Assembly (NCBI GenBank): GCA_946902985.2
Contig: CAMPQE020000052.1
Location: 1,922,001-1,986,000 of the forward strand
Reading direction: 5' to 3'
DNA from: Meconema thalassinum
Taxonomy: Eukaryota > Arthropoda > Insecta > Orthoptera > Tettigoniidae
DNA length: 64,000 bases
Part shown: positions 46,026 through 56,275 of the stretch, one piece after another
How the letters are laid out: every line of letters starts with the position of its first letter
Position numbering within the stretch: position 1 is the first letter of the stretch
Made by a program: the position numbers and the translations under genes
The notes under the pieces: generated by a model
Told to the model about the DNA's origin: nothing
The model's input: only the letters and a program-made list of their open reading frames with translations
The model's database searches: none

Positions 46026-47089
46026 GGTAGCTCAAAGCAGAACTTTTGAAGATGCAGAAGGCACTCTTACAACCGATCTGGAGAAAATGTCAACATTCTT
46101 CAAGTCCTGGCGACTGATCCCAAGTATGTCTAAGACAGAGGTTTCATGCTTCCATCTTGCCAACCGACTAGCAAACTACAAGCCAAATGTTGTATTTCGT
46201 GGTGAAAAACTGAAATACAACCCGTTCCCGAAATACCTAGGTGTCACGCTGGACCGAACTCTGAGCTACAAAGAACACCTCACCAAGCCCTCTCACAAAA
46301 TTTCCACCAGAAATAACATCCTGCACAAGCTTTGCGGTAGTTCATGGGGAGCCACGGCGGACTGCTTAAGATTAACGGGTATCAGTCTAGTCTATTCTGC
46401 AGCGGAATACTGTGCTCCAGTATGGTTGGAAAGTGCACATGTGCATAAAGTGGATACCAAGCTGAATGACACTATGCGTTGCATAACCGGCACCATAAAA
46501 TCAACCCCTCGCCACTGGCTACCAGTACTCAGCCACATTCCACCACCTTACCTGAGGAGGAAGGAAGCTCTGATCAGAGAAGCAAAGAAGATCTATGCTT
46601 CTCCCTCATTACCAATACACCAGGAATTCTGCCACCCACCACCGAACCGACTTCATTCGAGGAGACCAACCAGTTTATTGGCCGACCAACTTCTGGCAAA
46701 TCGATTCAACCTAAACCAATGCTGGCAGGACGAATGGTCAAACTCAACGTCTGGAACTAGTGCCCAGGAGATCAACCCAACGGTGAAAATACAAGGATTT
46801 GACCTTCCTAGAAAATTATGGTGTCGCCTCAATAGACTGAGAACCAGGCACGGCTGTTGCAATTACCTATGCCATAAGTGGGGTTGAATAGATTCCCCAT
46901 TGTGTCAATGCAATGAGGAGGAACAGACCATGGACCATATCATCCAGCGCTGCCCTCTACACGCCTATTCCGGGAGCCCTAGTGATCTGTTTCATCTTCG
47001 AGAATGTACTGTGGAATGGCTCCAAAACTTGAACTTGGATTTGTGATTTGTTTTTATGTAATTCACCATACGATTAAATAAATAAATAA
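46026..47089 (+). pseudogene. 5'-truncated Jockey-like LINE inserted in unit 2
   Basis: It opens inside the RT domain's end (LIPSMSKTEVSCFHLANRLA), continues with FPKYLGVTLDRTLSYKEHL, SLVYSAAEYCAPVWLESAHV and LPVLSHIPPPYLRRKEAL, and runs 266 codons to a TGA at 46885-46887. In the same frame beyond the stop comes a zinc-binding tail PLCQCNEEEQTMDHIIQRCP. The 3' end is (AAAT)n (47076-47089). Compared with unit 1, the insertion replaced ATCAG and has no target duplication. Confidence 0.85.
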
Positions 47090-48855
47090 GTCCAATAAGT
47101 AGTGAAGATTCCCTTAATCCTACGCTTCTGCTGAATAAAACTGGTCTCCGCCTAACTGGGCTGTCGCTACATTATCTTGTATATTACTCGACTCAGAAAT
47201 TTAGAAGCATGAGTCATCGAATTCATTGTATGATAATCTTCCCATCTCTCAGCTCCTACTTTGCTAGATTTGGGAATAATGTTGTACTTCCTGAAAACAA
47301 TCTTTTGTCACCCTCGATATGCCTGTCAAGAAATTCACCTTAATTTTGAGATAAATAAACTGATGAGATCCTGTTCTCTTATACAACGTAGCAACTCGGG
47401 GATATCACCTATGTCTGTTGGTTCTTAAACATATAGGCCTTCTAGAAGTCAATCAAATTCAGACCCCAATATTAAATCTCGTTTATCTGAAGAGGAAGAA
47501 GAGGGAGACACGGAAAATAACTTTGTGGAAGGCTGGAGAGGGAATCGAACCCACCTCTTCTCAAATATGCCTCAACAGGCTGAGTGTACCCCGATCCAGC
47601 GCTCCGACCAAAATTTCAATTCATGGCAGAGCCAGAAATCGGATCCCAACTTTCGAAGCGACAGACAACTATGCTAACCGATACATGATGAGCAAGTCTT
47701 TGCACATTTCTCTTTCAAACATTATTCTTTGGCTGCTTTCACCTTTTGGTTACCTCAAATTTCAGCAGCCTGTATTATGCTTTCTCCCATATATTTCGTG
47801 CGTTCATGCTCTTCAGTTTTTCATCCATTAATTCTAATACACCCTGAGTGATCACCAACTGTGTCTATGTTTACTCCCAAAGTATCCTTCTACGGATTTT
47901 GTTGTCTTATTTTTAAAAGTTCACATTGTAGTTCCTCCTTGTGCCATATAAATCATAACAACCGGATTGTCGTCAGAGTACATGTTGGCCACAAAGTTTG
48001 TTTTGCAATCAAAAGCCAGATTTTGGAAAATCAGCATGACCATAACGAAGTCAATTTAAGAGCTTCTTATTCCTCCTGGCCTCGTCGGCAAGAACGTTAC
48101 GGCAATAGTTTCCCGTTGTTTGCAGCAGTGCGCAGATTGTTAAAAGTGTCGTCACCATCTGAGGGACAAGTAAAGCAAGGAATGCATTCATCTGATAATC
48201 GATGTTGTATACTTGCGTAGTTTGATTTGGGTTTTCTAGTTTTTCGCTCTCTCTTATCTTTTTATTCCGTGAAACCACCAACAGAGATTTCGGTGTGTTT
48301 TCGCTCTCTCCTTGGGCTTTTGCTCATGCCTGTGTTTAGTGTTTTAGTGAACGAGATTCATTACCCTTCTTTCAACAAAATCATCAAACTTCTCCTCACG
48401 CGGCACTTAGCTGAACTCTCTCATCTCCTGCGGTCAACGTGAGAACTCGTTGTCACCGACTACTTATGACGCTTGGAATTTCGACTCGGCCTCTACAGAT
48501 TGCAACCTACACACTTCTACATTATTTGGACTCTGCGTCAAGAAAACAAATTTGTGTCCTTAAAAGGTTTATGTTTTCTAGGTTTCTGACCCTGATGTCC
48601 TACTTCTATCTCCCCCACCCCCTCGAATACTTCGGCAGTCGCGAGCCTCCTCCCTTGTCACTCTTCTAAGGGCAGCCAGCTTGTTCTATCTACAAGGGAC
48701 TGCCGTCACTCGTCCGATATTCTGTGAAAGGCATGTAGTGATATTTGCTCTATCAGCAACGTCAGTGAGCGAACCAACATGCAAAGATAAGTTACTCACT
48801 ATTTTAGCCTTGGCGTCTCTAAAAGCCAGAGTAGTTGAAAGGGACGTAAAACCAA

Positions 48856-48894
<39 letters not shown>

Positions 48895-48950
48895 TTTAAC
48901 CTAGCTATGAAGTTCTTATCATACTTGCCAGTAATCAAATCTGCTATATT

Positions 48951-51082
48951 AGCCTACTTTCGATTTTTGAAAAAAAAAATGAAAGTAGACTTATGAGATC
49001 ACTACAGGGCGAAAAAAAGTGTGTCTGTCTGTGTGTGTGTGAGTCTGTGTGTGTATGTGTGTGAGTGAGTGTGTGTACTCTGAATGTCTGTCCCCCCCCC
49101 CTATCAATTCGAACAAGGTGAGCGCAAATTGAACGAAATTTGGTACAAAGGTAGCACTAGCAATGTACACCTCAGTGTCATGTTTTATATCGCCGCCATC
49201 TTGACGGAAACGTAATGGCGGCCACACAAATGTTCAAAGCTTAAATCAAATTACGACTAACCTAATCATCCGATCTCTACCAAATTTTGCAAAAAACATA
49301 CCTTTATGGAGGGAGCATTCTTTGACAAATCTAATAGGTCATTAGCCTAATAGTTTGCGGATGGCGGCCATCTTTGTGTCAAAATCGATTACCCCTATTA
49401 ATTCGAACACGGTGAAACCGAATGGAATGAAATTTGCTACAGAGGTATCACTAGCAAAGGGCACCCCAGTGTCATGTTTTATATCGCCGCCATCTTGGGG
49501 GAAACGTAATGGCGGCCACACAAATGTCCTAAGCTTAAATCAGATTACGACTAACCTAATCATCCGATCTCTACCAAAGTTTGCAACAACATACCTTTAT
49601 GGAGGAAGCATCTTTTGACAAACCTAATAGGTCATTAGCTTAATAGTTTGCGGATGGCGGCCATCTTTGTGTCAAAATCGATTACCCCTATTAATTCGAA
49701 CACGGTGAAACCGAATGGAATGAAATTTAGTACAGAGGTAGCACTAGCAAAGGGCACCTCAGTGTCATGTTTTAAATCACCACCGTCTTGACGGAAACGT
49801 AATGGCGGCCACACAAATGTTCAAAGCTTAAATCAAATTACGATTAACCTAATCATCCGATCTCTACCAAATTTTGCAACAACATACCTTTATGTGGAAG
49901 CATCCTTTGACAAATCTAATAGGTCATTAGCCTAATAGTTTGCGGATGGCGGCCATCTTTGTGTGAAAATCGATTACCCCTATTAATTCGAACACGGTGA
50001 AACCGAATGGAATGAAATTTGGTACAGAGGTAGCACTAGCAAAGGGCACCTCAGTGTCATGTTTTATATCGCCGCCATCTTGACGGAAACGTAATGGCAG
50101 CCACACAAATATTCAAAGCTTAAATCAAATTATGATTAACCTAATCATCCGATCTCTACCAAATTTTGCAAAAAACATACCTTTATGGAGGGAGCATTCT
50201 TTGACAAATCTAATAGGTCATTAGCCTAATATTTTGCGTATGGCGGCCATCTTTGTGTGATAATCGATTCCCCCTATTAATTCGAACACGGTGAAAACGA
50301 ATGGAACGAAATTTGGTAGAGAGGTAGCACTAGAAAAGGCCACCTCAGTGTCATGTTTTATATCACCGCCATCTTGACGGAAACGTCATCGCGGCCACCC
50401 AAATATTAAAGGCTAAAATGTAATTACGACCAACCTGATAATCTAGTCTCTACCAAATTTTGCAACAAGAAATCTTTATGTGGGAAGCATAGTCTGACCA
50501 AACTGCTAGATCATCAGCCCAATAGTTTGCAGATGGTGGCCAAGTATGTGTGAAAATCGATTCCCCCTATCAATTCAAACACGGTGAAACCGAATTGAAC
50601 GAAATTTGGTACAGAGGTAGCACTAGCAAAAGGCACCACAGTGTCATGTTTTATATCGCCGCCATCTTGACGGAAACGGTACGACGGCCACCCAAATCTT
50701 AAAAGCTTAAATCAAATTTCGACCATCCTAATAATTTGATCTGTACCGGATTTTGCAACAACATGCCTTTTTGTGGAAAGCATCTTATGACTGACTACAA
50801 AGTCATCAGCCCAATAGTTTGCAAATAGCGGCCATGTATGTGTGCAAATCCATTCCCCAGATCAATTCAAACACGGTGAAACGGAATTGAATGAATTTTT
50901 TTACAGAGGTAGCACTAGCAAAGGGCACCTCATATTCATGTATAATATCTCTATAGCACGTTGTATTTCAACAAGCTACTACAACCAACATTCAATTATA
51001 CTCCTTGAAAAGGACAAAGAGTTATAACAATACCCATGCATTTAGGAGAAAGTAAGCTATGTGTTCTTTACTGAACATCTTG
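48951..51082 (+). mobile_element. Helentron-type (Helitron-like) non-autonomous element, copy 2
   Basis: The 5' end AGCCTACTTTC (48951-48961) is followed by an inverted copy GAAAGTAGACT, TTATGAGATCAC, TG-rich simple sequence and a poly-C run, the same order as copy 1. Near the 3' end are the inverted GAAAGTAAGCT (51048-51058), a hairpin TGTTC/GAACA (51062-51077) and CTTG (51079-51082). Units 1 and 2 preserve the uninterrupted site (CTGCTATATTTTTATCTTGCC), so the insertion point is within a run of T. No Rep/helicase gene is present. Confidence 0.8.
49100..50960 (+). repeat. 292-bp tandem repeat with GCCGCCATCTTG motifs
   Basis: The anchor GATGGCGGCCATCTTTGTG recurs near 49362, 49653, 49944, 50239, 50530 and 50824 (spacing 291-295). 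Each unit also has TCGCCGCCATCTTGACGG and AATGGCGGCCACACAAATG. The left units are nearly identical and the right ones more diverged, a gradient suggesting recent expansion from the left. There is no coding. Confidence 0.9.
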
Positions 51083-51229
51083 TTTTTATCTTGCCGGCAA
51101 GGTATCATTTACTTGATGTCAAACATCAATTTCACCACCGAGCGAAACTATGCTCAATGTAGAAGTACAACTATTAACTAGGCGCAACGGAGGATTTACT
51201 CTCTTTTCATGTATAATCTGTCATTTCTG

Positions 51230-51647
51230 AAAGCCTTTGTCTGGAACGTGGCACTATATGGAAGTGAAACTTGAACTATTGGTGCAGAAGAGAAAGAGGA
51301 GAATTGAAGCGTTAGAAATGTGGTGTTACAGGAGAGTGATGAAGATCAGATAGGTAGATAAGGTACCAAATGAAGTGGTAATAAGACGAGTGGGAGAGTA
51401 GAGAAAAATCTGGCGACTAGTAATGAAGAGATGAGATAGGTTGGTAGGACACGTACTAAGACACCCAGGGATAGCTAGCTTAAATATGGAAGGAAGGGTT
51501 GAGGACAGGAACTGTAGGGGTAGACAAAGGTTAGAATATGTTAAACAGATTGCCTCAGATGTAGGGTGTGGTAGCTATGTAGCGATGAAACGATTATCTC
51601 AGGACACGGAGCCATGGAGAGCTTCATCTTACCAGTCAAAACACTGA
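51230..51647 (+). pseudogene. LINE 3' end in unit 3
   Basis: Copy of 41690-42102. It shares stops with units 1 and 2 and adds private changes (SYVAMKRLSQ). Part of the same triplication. Confidence 0.75.
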
Positions 51648-53506
51648 AGAATAAAACAACAACAACAACAATCTGTCAAAGTCAATAATTACATCAATGT
51701 TCAAGATTGGAATAGCTTTGAAACTATACAAATTCTTAACCCGGAAATAATTCACCATGTTAATCAGTGGCATTTTTAAAGAGAAACTCAATCCTCAACT
51801 TAAAAACTAAAAACTGCATCGCGCCAAAAAATAATCTGGGTATCCATATACAAACAGACACCCTAATATCCTTTCCTCCCCTTTTCACACTCTACTAACA
51901 GATTTAAATTAAGTATATTAAATAACCTTAGTAGTATTAATTTTGGTAAATCTGAGGTTCTATCCCTGCGGTGGCGATTGTACTCTTCCAATTGCTTCCG
52001 ATGTTTCACTTCATTTGGCTGTATTTCATTATTTCTGTTTTATATAAATAGATTTTATCACAAATTCTTTTCTCGTCGACACGCTTATACTGGTTAGAAT
52101 AACGTTCAATTCCGCAAGCTAATATGGCTGTCGTTAGTAAATATATGAATCGACATGATCCTTTATTCCTACCATCCTTTTCGTTATCGTTTCCTTCATT
52201 ATTTGCTAAATGAATAGATTGTAAGGTACGAGTAATAACTGCCAACTGGTTTCGGTATTGATTGTATACGCAATCTTATCGCCCGATTTTATTCCAATCC
52301 TATTTAAAATGACAAATCATTTACTCCAATCAAATAAATTAACAGTCTTATCTAAGTCTAAAAGTGCCACGAACGTTCCCTTCTCTTTTTTATTCTATCT
52401 TCCGACATCAGTCCAATACGTAGTGAAGATTCCCTTAATCCTACGCTTCTGCTGAATAAAACTGGTCTCCGCCTAACTGGGCTGTCGCTACATTACCTTG
52501 TATATTACTTGACTCAGAAATTTAGAAGCATGAGTCATCGAATTCATTGTATGATAATCTTCCCATCTCTCAGCTCCTACTTTGCTAGATTTGGGAATAA
52601 TGTTGTACTTCCTGAAAACAATATTTTGTCACCCTCGATATTCCTGTCAAGAAATTCACCTTAATTATGAGATAAATAAACTGATGAGATCCTGTTCCCT
52701 TATGCAACGTAGCAACTCGGGGATATCACCTATGTCTGTTGGTTCTTAAAGATATAGGCCTTCTAGAGGTCAATCAAATTCAGACCCCAATATTAAATCT
52801 CGTTTATCTGGAGAAGAAGAGGGAGACACGGAAAATAACTTTGTGGAAGGCTGGAGAGGGAAACGAACCCACCTTTTCTCAAATATGCCTCAACAGGCTG
52901 AGTGTACACCGATCCAGTGCTCCGACCAAAATTACAATTCATGGCAGAGCCAGAAATCGGATCCCAACTTCCGAAGCGACAGACAACTATGCTAACCGAT
53001 ACATGATGAGCAAGTCTTTGCACATTTCTCTTTCAAACATTATTCATTGGCTGCTTTCACCTTTTGGTTACCTCAAATTTCAGCAGCCTGCATTATGCTT
53101 TCTCCCATATATTTCGTGCATTCATGCCCTTCATTTTTCCATCCATTAATTCTAATATACCCTGAGTGATCACCAACTGTGTCTATGCTTACTCCCAAAG
53201 TATCCTTCTACGGATTTTGTTGTCTTATTTTTAAATGTTCACATTGTAGTTCCTCCTTGTGCCATATAAATCATAACAACCGGATTGTCGTCAGAGTTCA
53301 TGTTGGCCACAAAGTTTGTTTTGCAATCAAAAGCCAGATTTTGGAAAAATCAGCTTGACCATAACGAAGTCAATTTAAGAGCTTCTTATTCCTCCTGGTC
53401 TCGTCGGCAAGTACGTTACGGCTATAGTTTCCCGTTATTTGCAGCAGTGCGCAGATTGTTAAAATGTCGTCACCATCTGAGGGACAAGTAAAGCAAGGAA
53501 TATATT

Positions 53507-53830
53507 GTTTCTCCCTTTCGGAATAATGTATTAAATACTACGCAATTACGTATCATGTCAAAGTTCTACTTCACCGCCAGCGTTAGTTAATCCATATCGT
53601 ACAGAAGAGGAAGTGACGTGACTTGTGCAGTTTGTATGGTCCAGCCGCTAGGAGGCTCTATCGTCGGCTGGCGCTGAAGGCGGACGGTAACAAAACCAGC
53701 AGTTGAATGTTACTTTTCAGTTGTCAGCTTCCATTACGTAGTATTAGACAATATGACCCCAATATATAGTTATCCGCACTGAGTATATAAAGCGAGGACG
53801 TCCGTTGAGTTAATTATGAAACATCAGGTT
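53507..53830 (+). repeat. Ancestral right flank of the repeat family
   Basis: Matches 2905-3236 (GTCCAGCCGCTAGGAGG, GCGGACGGTA, CAGCAGTTGAATGTTAC, GACAATATGACCC, GACGTCCGTT). It carries a local insertion (CTCTATCGTCGGCTGG) relative to that copy. Confidence 0.8.
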
Positions 53831-53929
53831 ACGTCATAGTTTCATATAATAAGGACATAAGTAGGGGGCTACTAGGAGTTCTGCTTCACCCATTTTATTT
53901 GTACCCGACTGTACATGTTAAAATAATTA

Positions 53930-55000
53930 ATATCTCTCGAACACATGGTCCGATTTTGACAAATGAGGTGTCGTTGAACTCGAGCTGACGTCCTCTTTCC
54001 TATGGACCACACTCGTCATATTTTTGAAAAAAAAAAAAATCTGTTATCGAAAGTAGGTGATAGTTTGAAAACCAAACATGATAGAATGTTGTGCCAAGGT
54101 TCAAACCAATGGTTTTATGTCCTTTATTTTCTGTTATAAAACTTTTTTATTTTTTATGTTTTTTTGAAAAAAGTTCAATTTTGAAATTTTTATATTTTGG
54201 AAACTAAAGAGTTTACAAAAAAAATTGTTTGTCATAAATGAATGGCCCTGACCCCCTCTACCAGCAAAATAAATTTCAAGCCTGTAGGACTAAAACTGTG
54301 CAGTAGTGGGGTGTTGTAGGTTCAGAGTCGCTCCCTACTTTCATATAAACTTTGGGCGATATCTCTCGAACGCGTAGTCGGATTTTAACGAGGTATTGTC
54401 GGCGTAGGGATGACGTTCTCTTGGCTAAGCATGTGTGTTGGTATTTAAAAAAATTGAAAATGTTTGTTTTTTGGATTGGCGCTATTTTGGAAACGGTGAA
54501 TTTTGGAAAAACATTTCTTTAACGTTAATGAAAGGTGGGTATGCTCTCTAGGTGGGCAGCAAGTTTCAAGAGTGTAGGAGGAAAAACAAAATGACAGCCT
54601 ACTTTCTCGCGAACATTGGTGATCATTGGCGAACGAATGGTCGGAATTTAACAAATGAGGAGTCGTTGGACTCGAACTGACGTCCTCTTTCTTATGGACC
54701 ACTCGTTATATTTTTCAAAAAAAAATTGATTTTTTATTCGAAAGTAGGCGATAGTTTGAAAACCAAACATGATAGATTGTTATGTCATAGTTCAAACCAA
54801 TGGTCTCTAAGACCTTTAATTTTTATAATAATACTTTTTTTATTTTTGAGACTTTTTTGAAAACACTGAAATTTTGAATTTTTACAATTTTGGAAACTAA
54901 CACGTTGACAAAAAGGTTTGTTTGATATAAATGAAAGGTCCCTACCCCCTCTACCATGAAAATAAAAGCCAAGTCTCTGGGTCAATAACTATGCATTTTA
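53930..55000 (+). repeat. Diverged long tandem repeat, three partial units
   Basis: TCTCTCGAAC plus a TGGTCCGATTTTGAC-type segment recurs at 53935, 54365 and 54628. The phrases GACGTCCTCTTTC..ATGGACCAC, GATAGTTTGAAAACCAAACATG and TTTTGGAAACTAA recur about 690 bases apart. Long A and T runs separate them. It is non-coding, with a design like the other satellite-filled elements, but no terminal motif was found. Confidence 0.65.
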
Positions 55001-55334
55001 ATTACTTTTTTAATTTTATTTTTAATAAAAGCGTGTTTGCAGACAGAGAGCCGGTAGCGCTGGGCGTGTGTTCCAACGAGGCTATGACTGAGCATGGTGA
55101 ATACTGGAATGGCAAAACGAGGGGTCACTTTTCGATATTTTCCTATGACAGATGAATGAAGGCGAATATTTTCGAAAATCCATCATGGCGATCGTTAAAA
55201 CAGGTTAGTAAATACTTGATCAGTAACCAGACAAAATTCATAATGCTATGAGACGAATAAAAATAGTCGACAACAACTGAACTTGTTTTTCTATGTCTGA
55301 CTGGCAGCCAGAATGGGAAAACAAAATATCTAAT

Positions 55335-55562
55335 AAATAATAATGTTATTGATTTTACGTCCCTTTTAACTACACTGGCTTTTAGAGACGCCGGGGTGCC
55401 GGAATTTTGCCCCGAAGGGGATCTTAAACGTGCCAGTAAATGTACTGACACGGCTCCCTCGCATTTGCGCACCCTCAAATGCCAGCTGACTGCGCCAGGT
55501 TTCGAAAACAGAATATCTGCTCGAGAGGCCAGCTTGGAGCCTGGCTGGATGGGTGACAGGAT
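55335..55562 (-). mobile_element. SINE, antisense
   Basis: Reads (plus strand) TTATTGATTTTACGTCCC, GGCTTTTAGAGACGCCGGGG, TGCCGGAATTTTGCCC, ACGTGCCAGTAAATGTACTG and a degraded antisense tRNA-like end. On the minus strand it ends with the same GGGACGTAAAATCAATAA tail as the SINE fragments in the triplicated block. Confidence 0.7.
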
Positions 55563-55836
55563 GTAACATGATATCGCGATTCAGGAATGTAAGCAGACGG
55601 GACAACAGGCTAATGGAAAGTTACAGTGACGTAGAGGTCTCTTGGAGGTCGAACAATATCGCAACGACGTCAGAGGAAAATGCAGTAAGCAAGTATAACA
55701 CCTCCCCCTACCATTGCCATAGCCAATTGCAAGGCAAGAGCGATGTTAACAGCAGTGGTAAGAGGGACACAGGGCGAGGGGCTGAGCGAGGAGGGCAGGG
55801 GGGGTACTAGAGTGTTGATCATGTTATGACACACAG

Positions 55837-55842
55837 TCAGTC
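55837..55842 (+). promoter_or_regulatory. Possible initiator (TCAGTC) upstream of polB
   Basis: TCAGTC fits the arthropod initiator TCAKTY and lies about 120 bases before the first candidate splice donor. There is no TATA box at the expected distance, so this is only a positional guess. Confidence 0.25.
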
Positions 55843-55959
55843 ATTACTGCTTTACACGCTGCAGTGTAAACATAGCCTGTGTCGTATGTGTCTAAAAGTG
55901 ATTGCATTCGTGTGCTCAACCCCAGTTGGTTACTATATTGGATACATTATATATTTGAG

Positions 55960-56067
55960 GTAAGTATTGGAATATCACTGTTTATTTTATTTTATGATAA
56001 TCAATGATTAAATGATTATTGGTTTACCATTTGATTGATGGATTGTTTTTTATTTTGTTTGTTTTAG
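55960..56067 (+). other. Candidate intron 1 in the polB leader
   Basis: A strong donor (GAG|GTAAGT) and a pyrimidine-rich acceptor (TTTGTTTTAG) are 108 bases apart. The following stretch 56068-56154 would be a short non-coding or leader exon. Confidence 0.4.
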
Positions 56068-56154
56068 ATAATCGGCATACCTGTTGTGGGAGTCAGAAAC
56101 CTGATTTCACTCGAACCTAGGAGAAGGGAAAAGCAGGGCTTTTTACAAAGCAAG

Positions 56155-56275
56155 GTAAGATTTTTTGTTATATATAAAACCTGTTTTTTAATATTTTATT
56201 TTATTTAATTTTGTTTATGAAAGGTGCTATTTGGAATGGATATACTCATAGTGGTTTATTTTATTTCTTTTTTAG
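56155..56275 (+). other. Candidate intron 2 in the polB leader
   Basis: Donor AAG|GTAAGA and acceptor TTTCTTTTTTAG, 121 bases, very T-rich. The exon after it leads directly into the polymerase reading frame. Confidence 0.45.

Larger units (their letters stand above)
43960..48186 (+). repeat. Triplicated block, unit 2 (with LINE insertion)
   Basis: The junction with unit 1 is AAGGAATGTA|TT|CATCTGAC, so two T residues are shared by both borders. This copy has the full unit content, but about 1.06 kb of a 5'-truncated LINE replaces ATCAG at 46026-47089. Confidence 0.9.
48187..53506 (+). repeat. Triplicated block, unit 3 (with Helentron-type insertion)
   Basis: It starts at the equivalent TTCATCTGATAATCGATG and ends where sequence continues into the ancestral flank (ATATTGTTTCTCCC), unlike units 1 and 2. 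It carries a 2.1-kb insertion at 48951-51082. The (TTA)n tract at 48857-48891 is about twice as long as in units 1 and 2. Confidence 0.9.
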
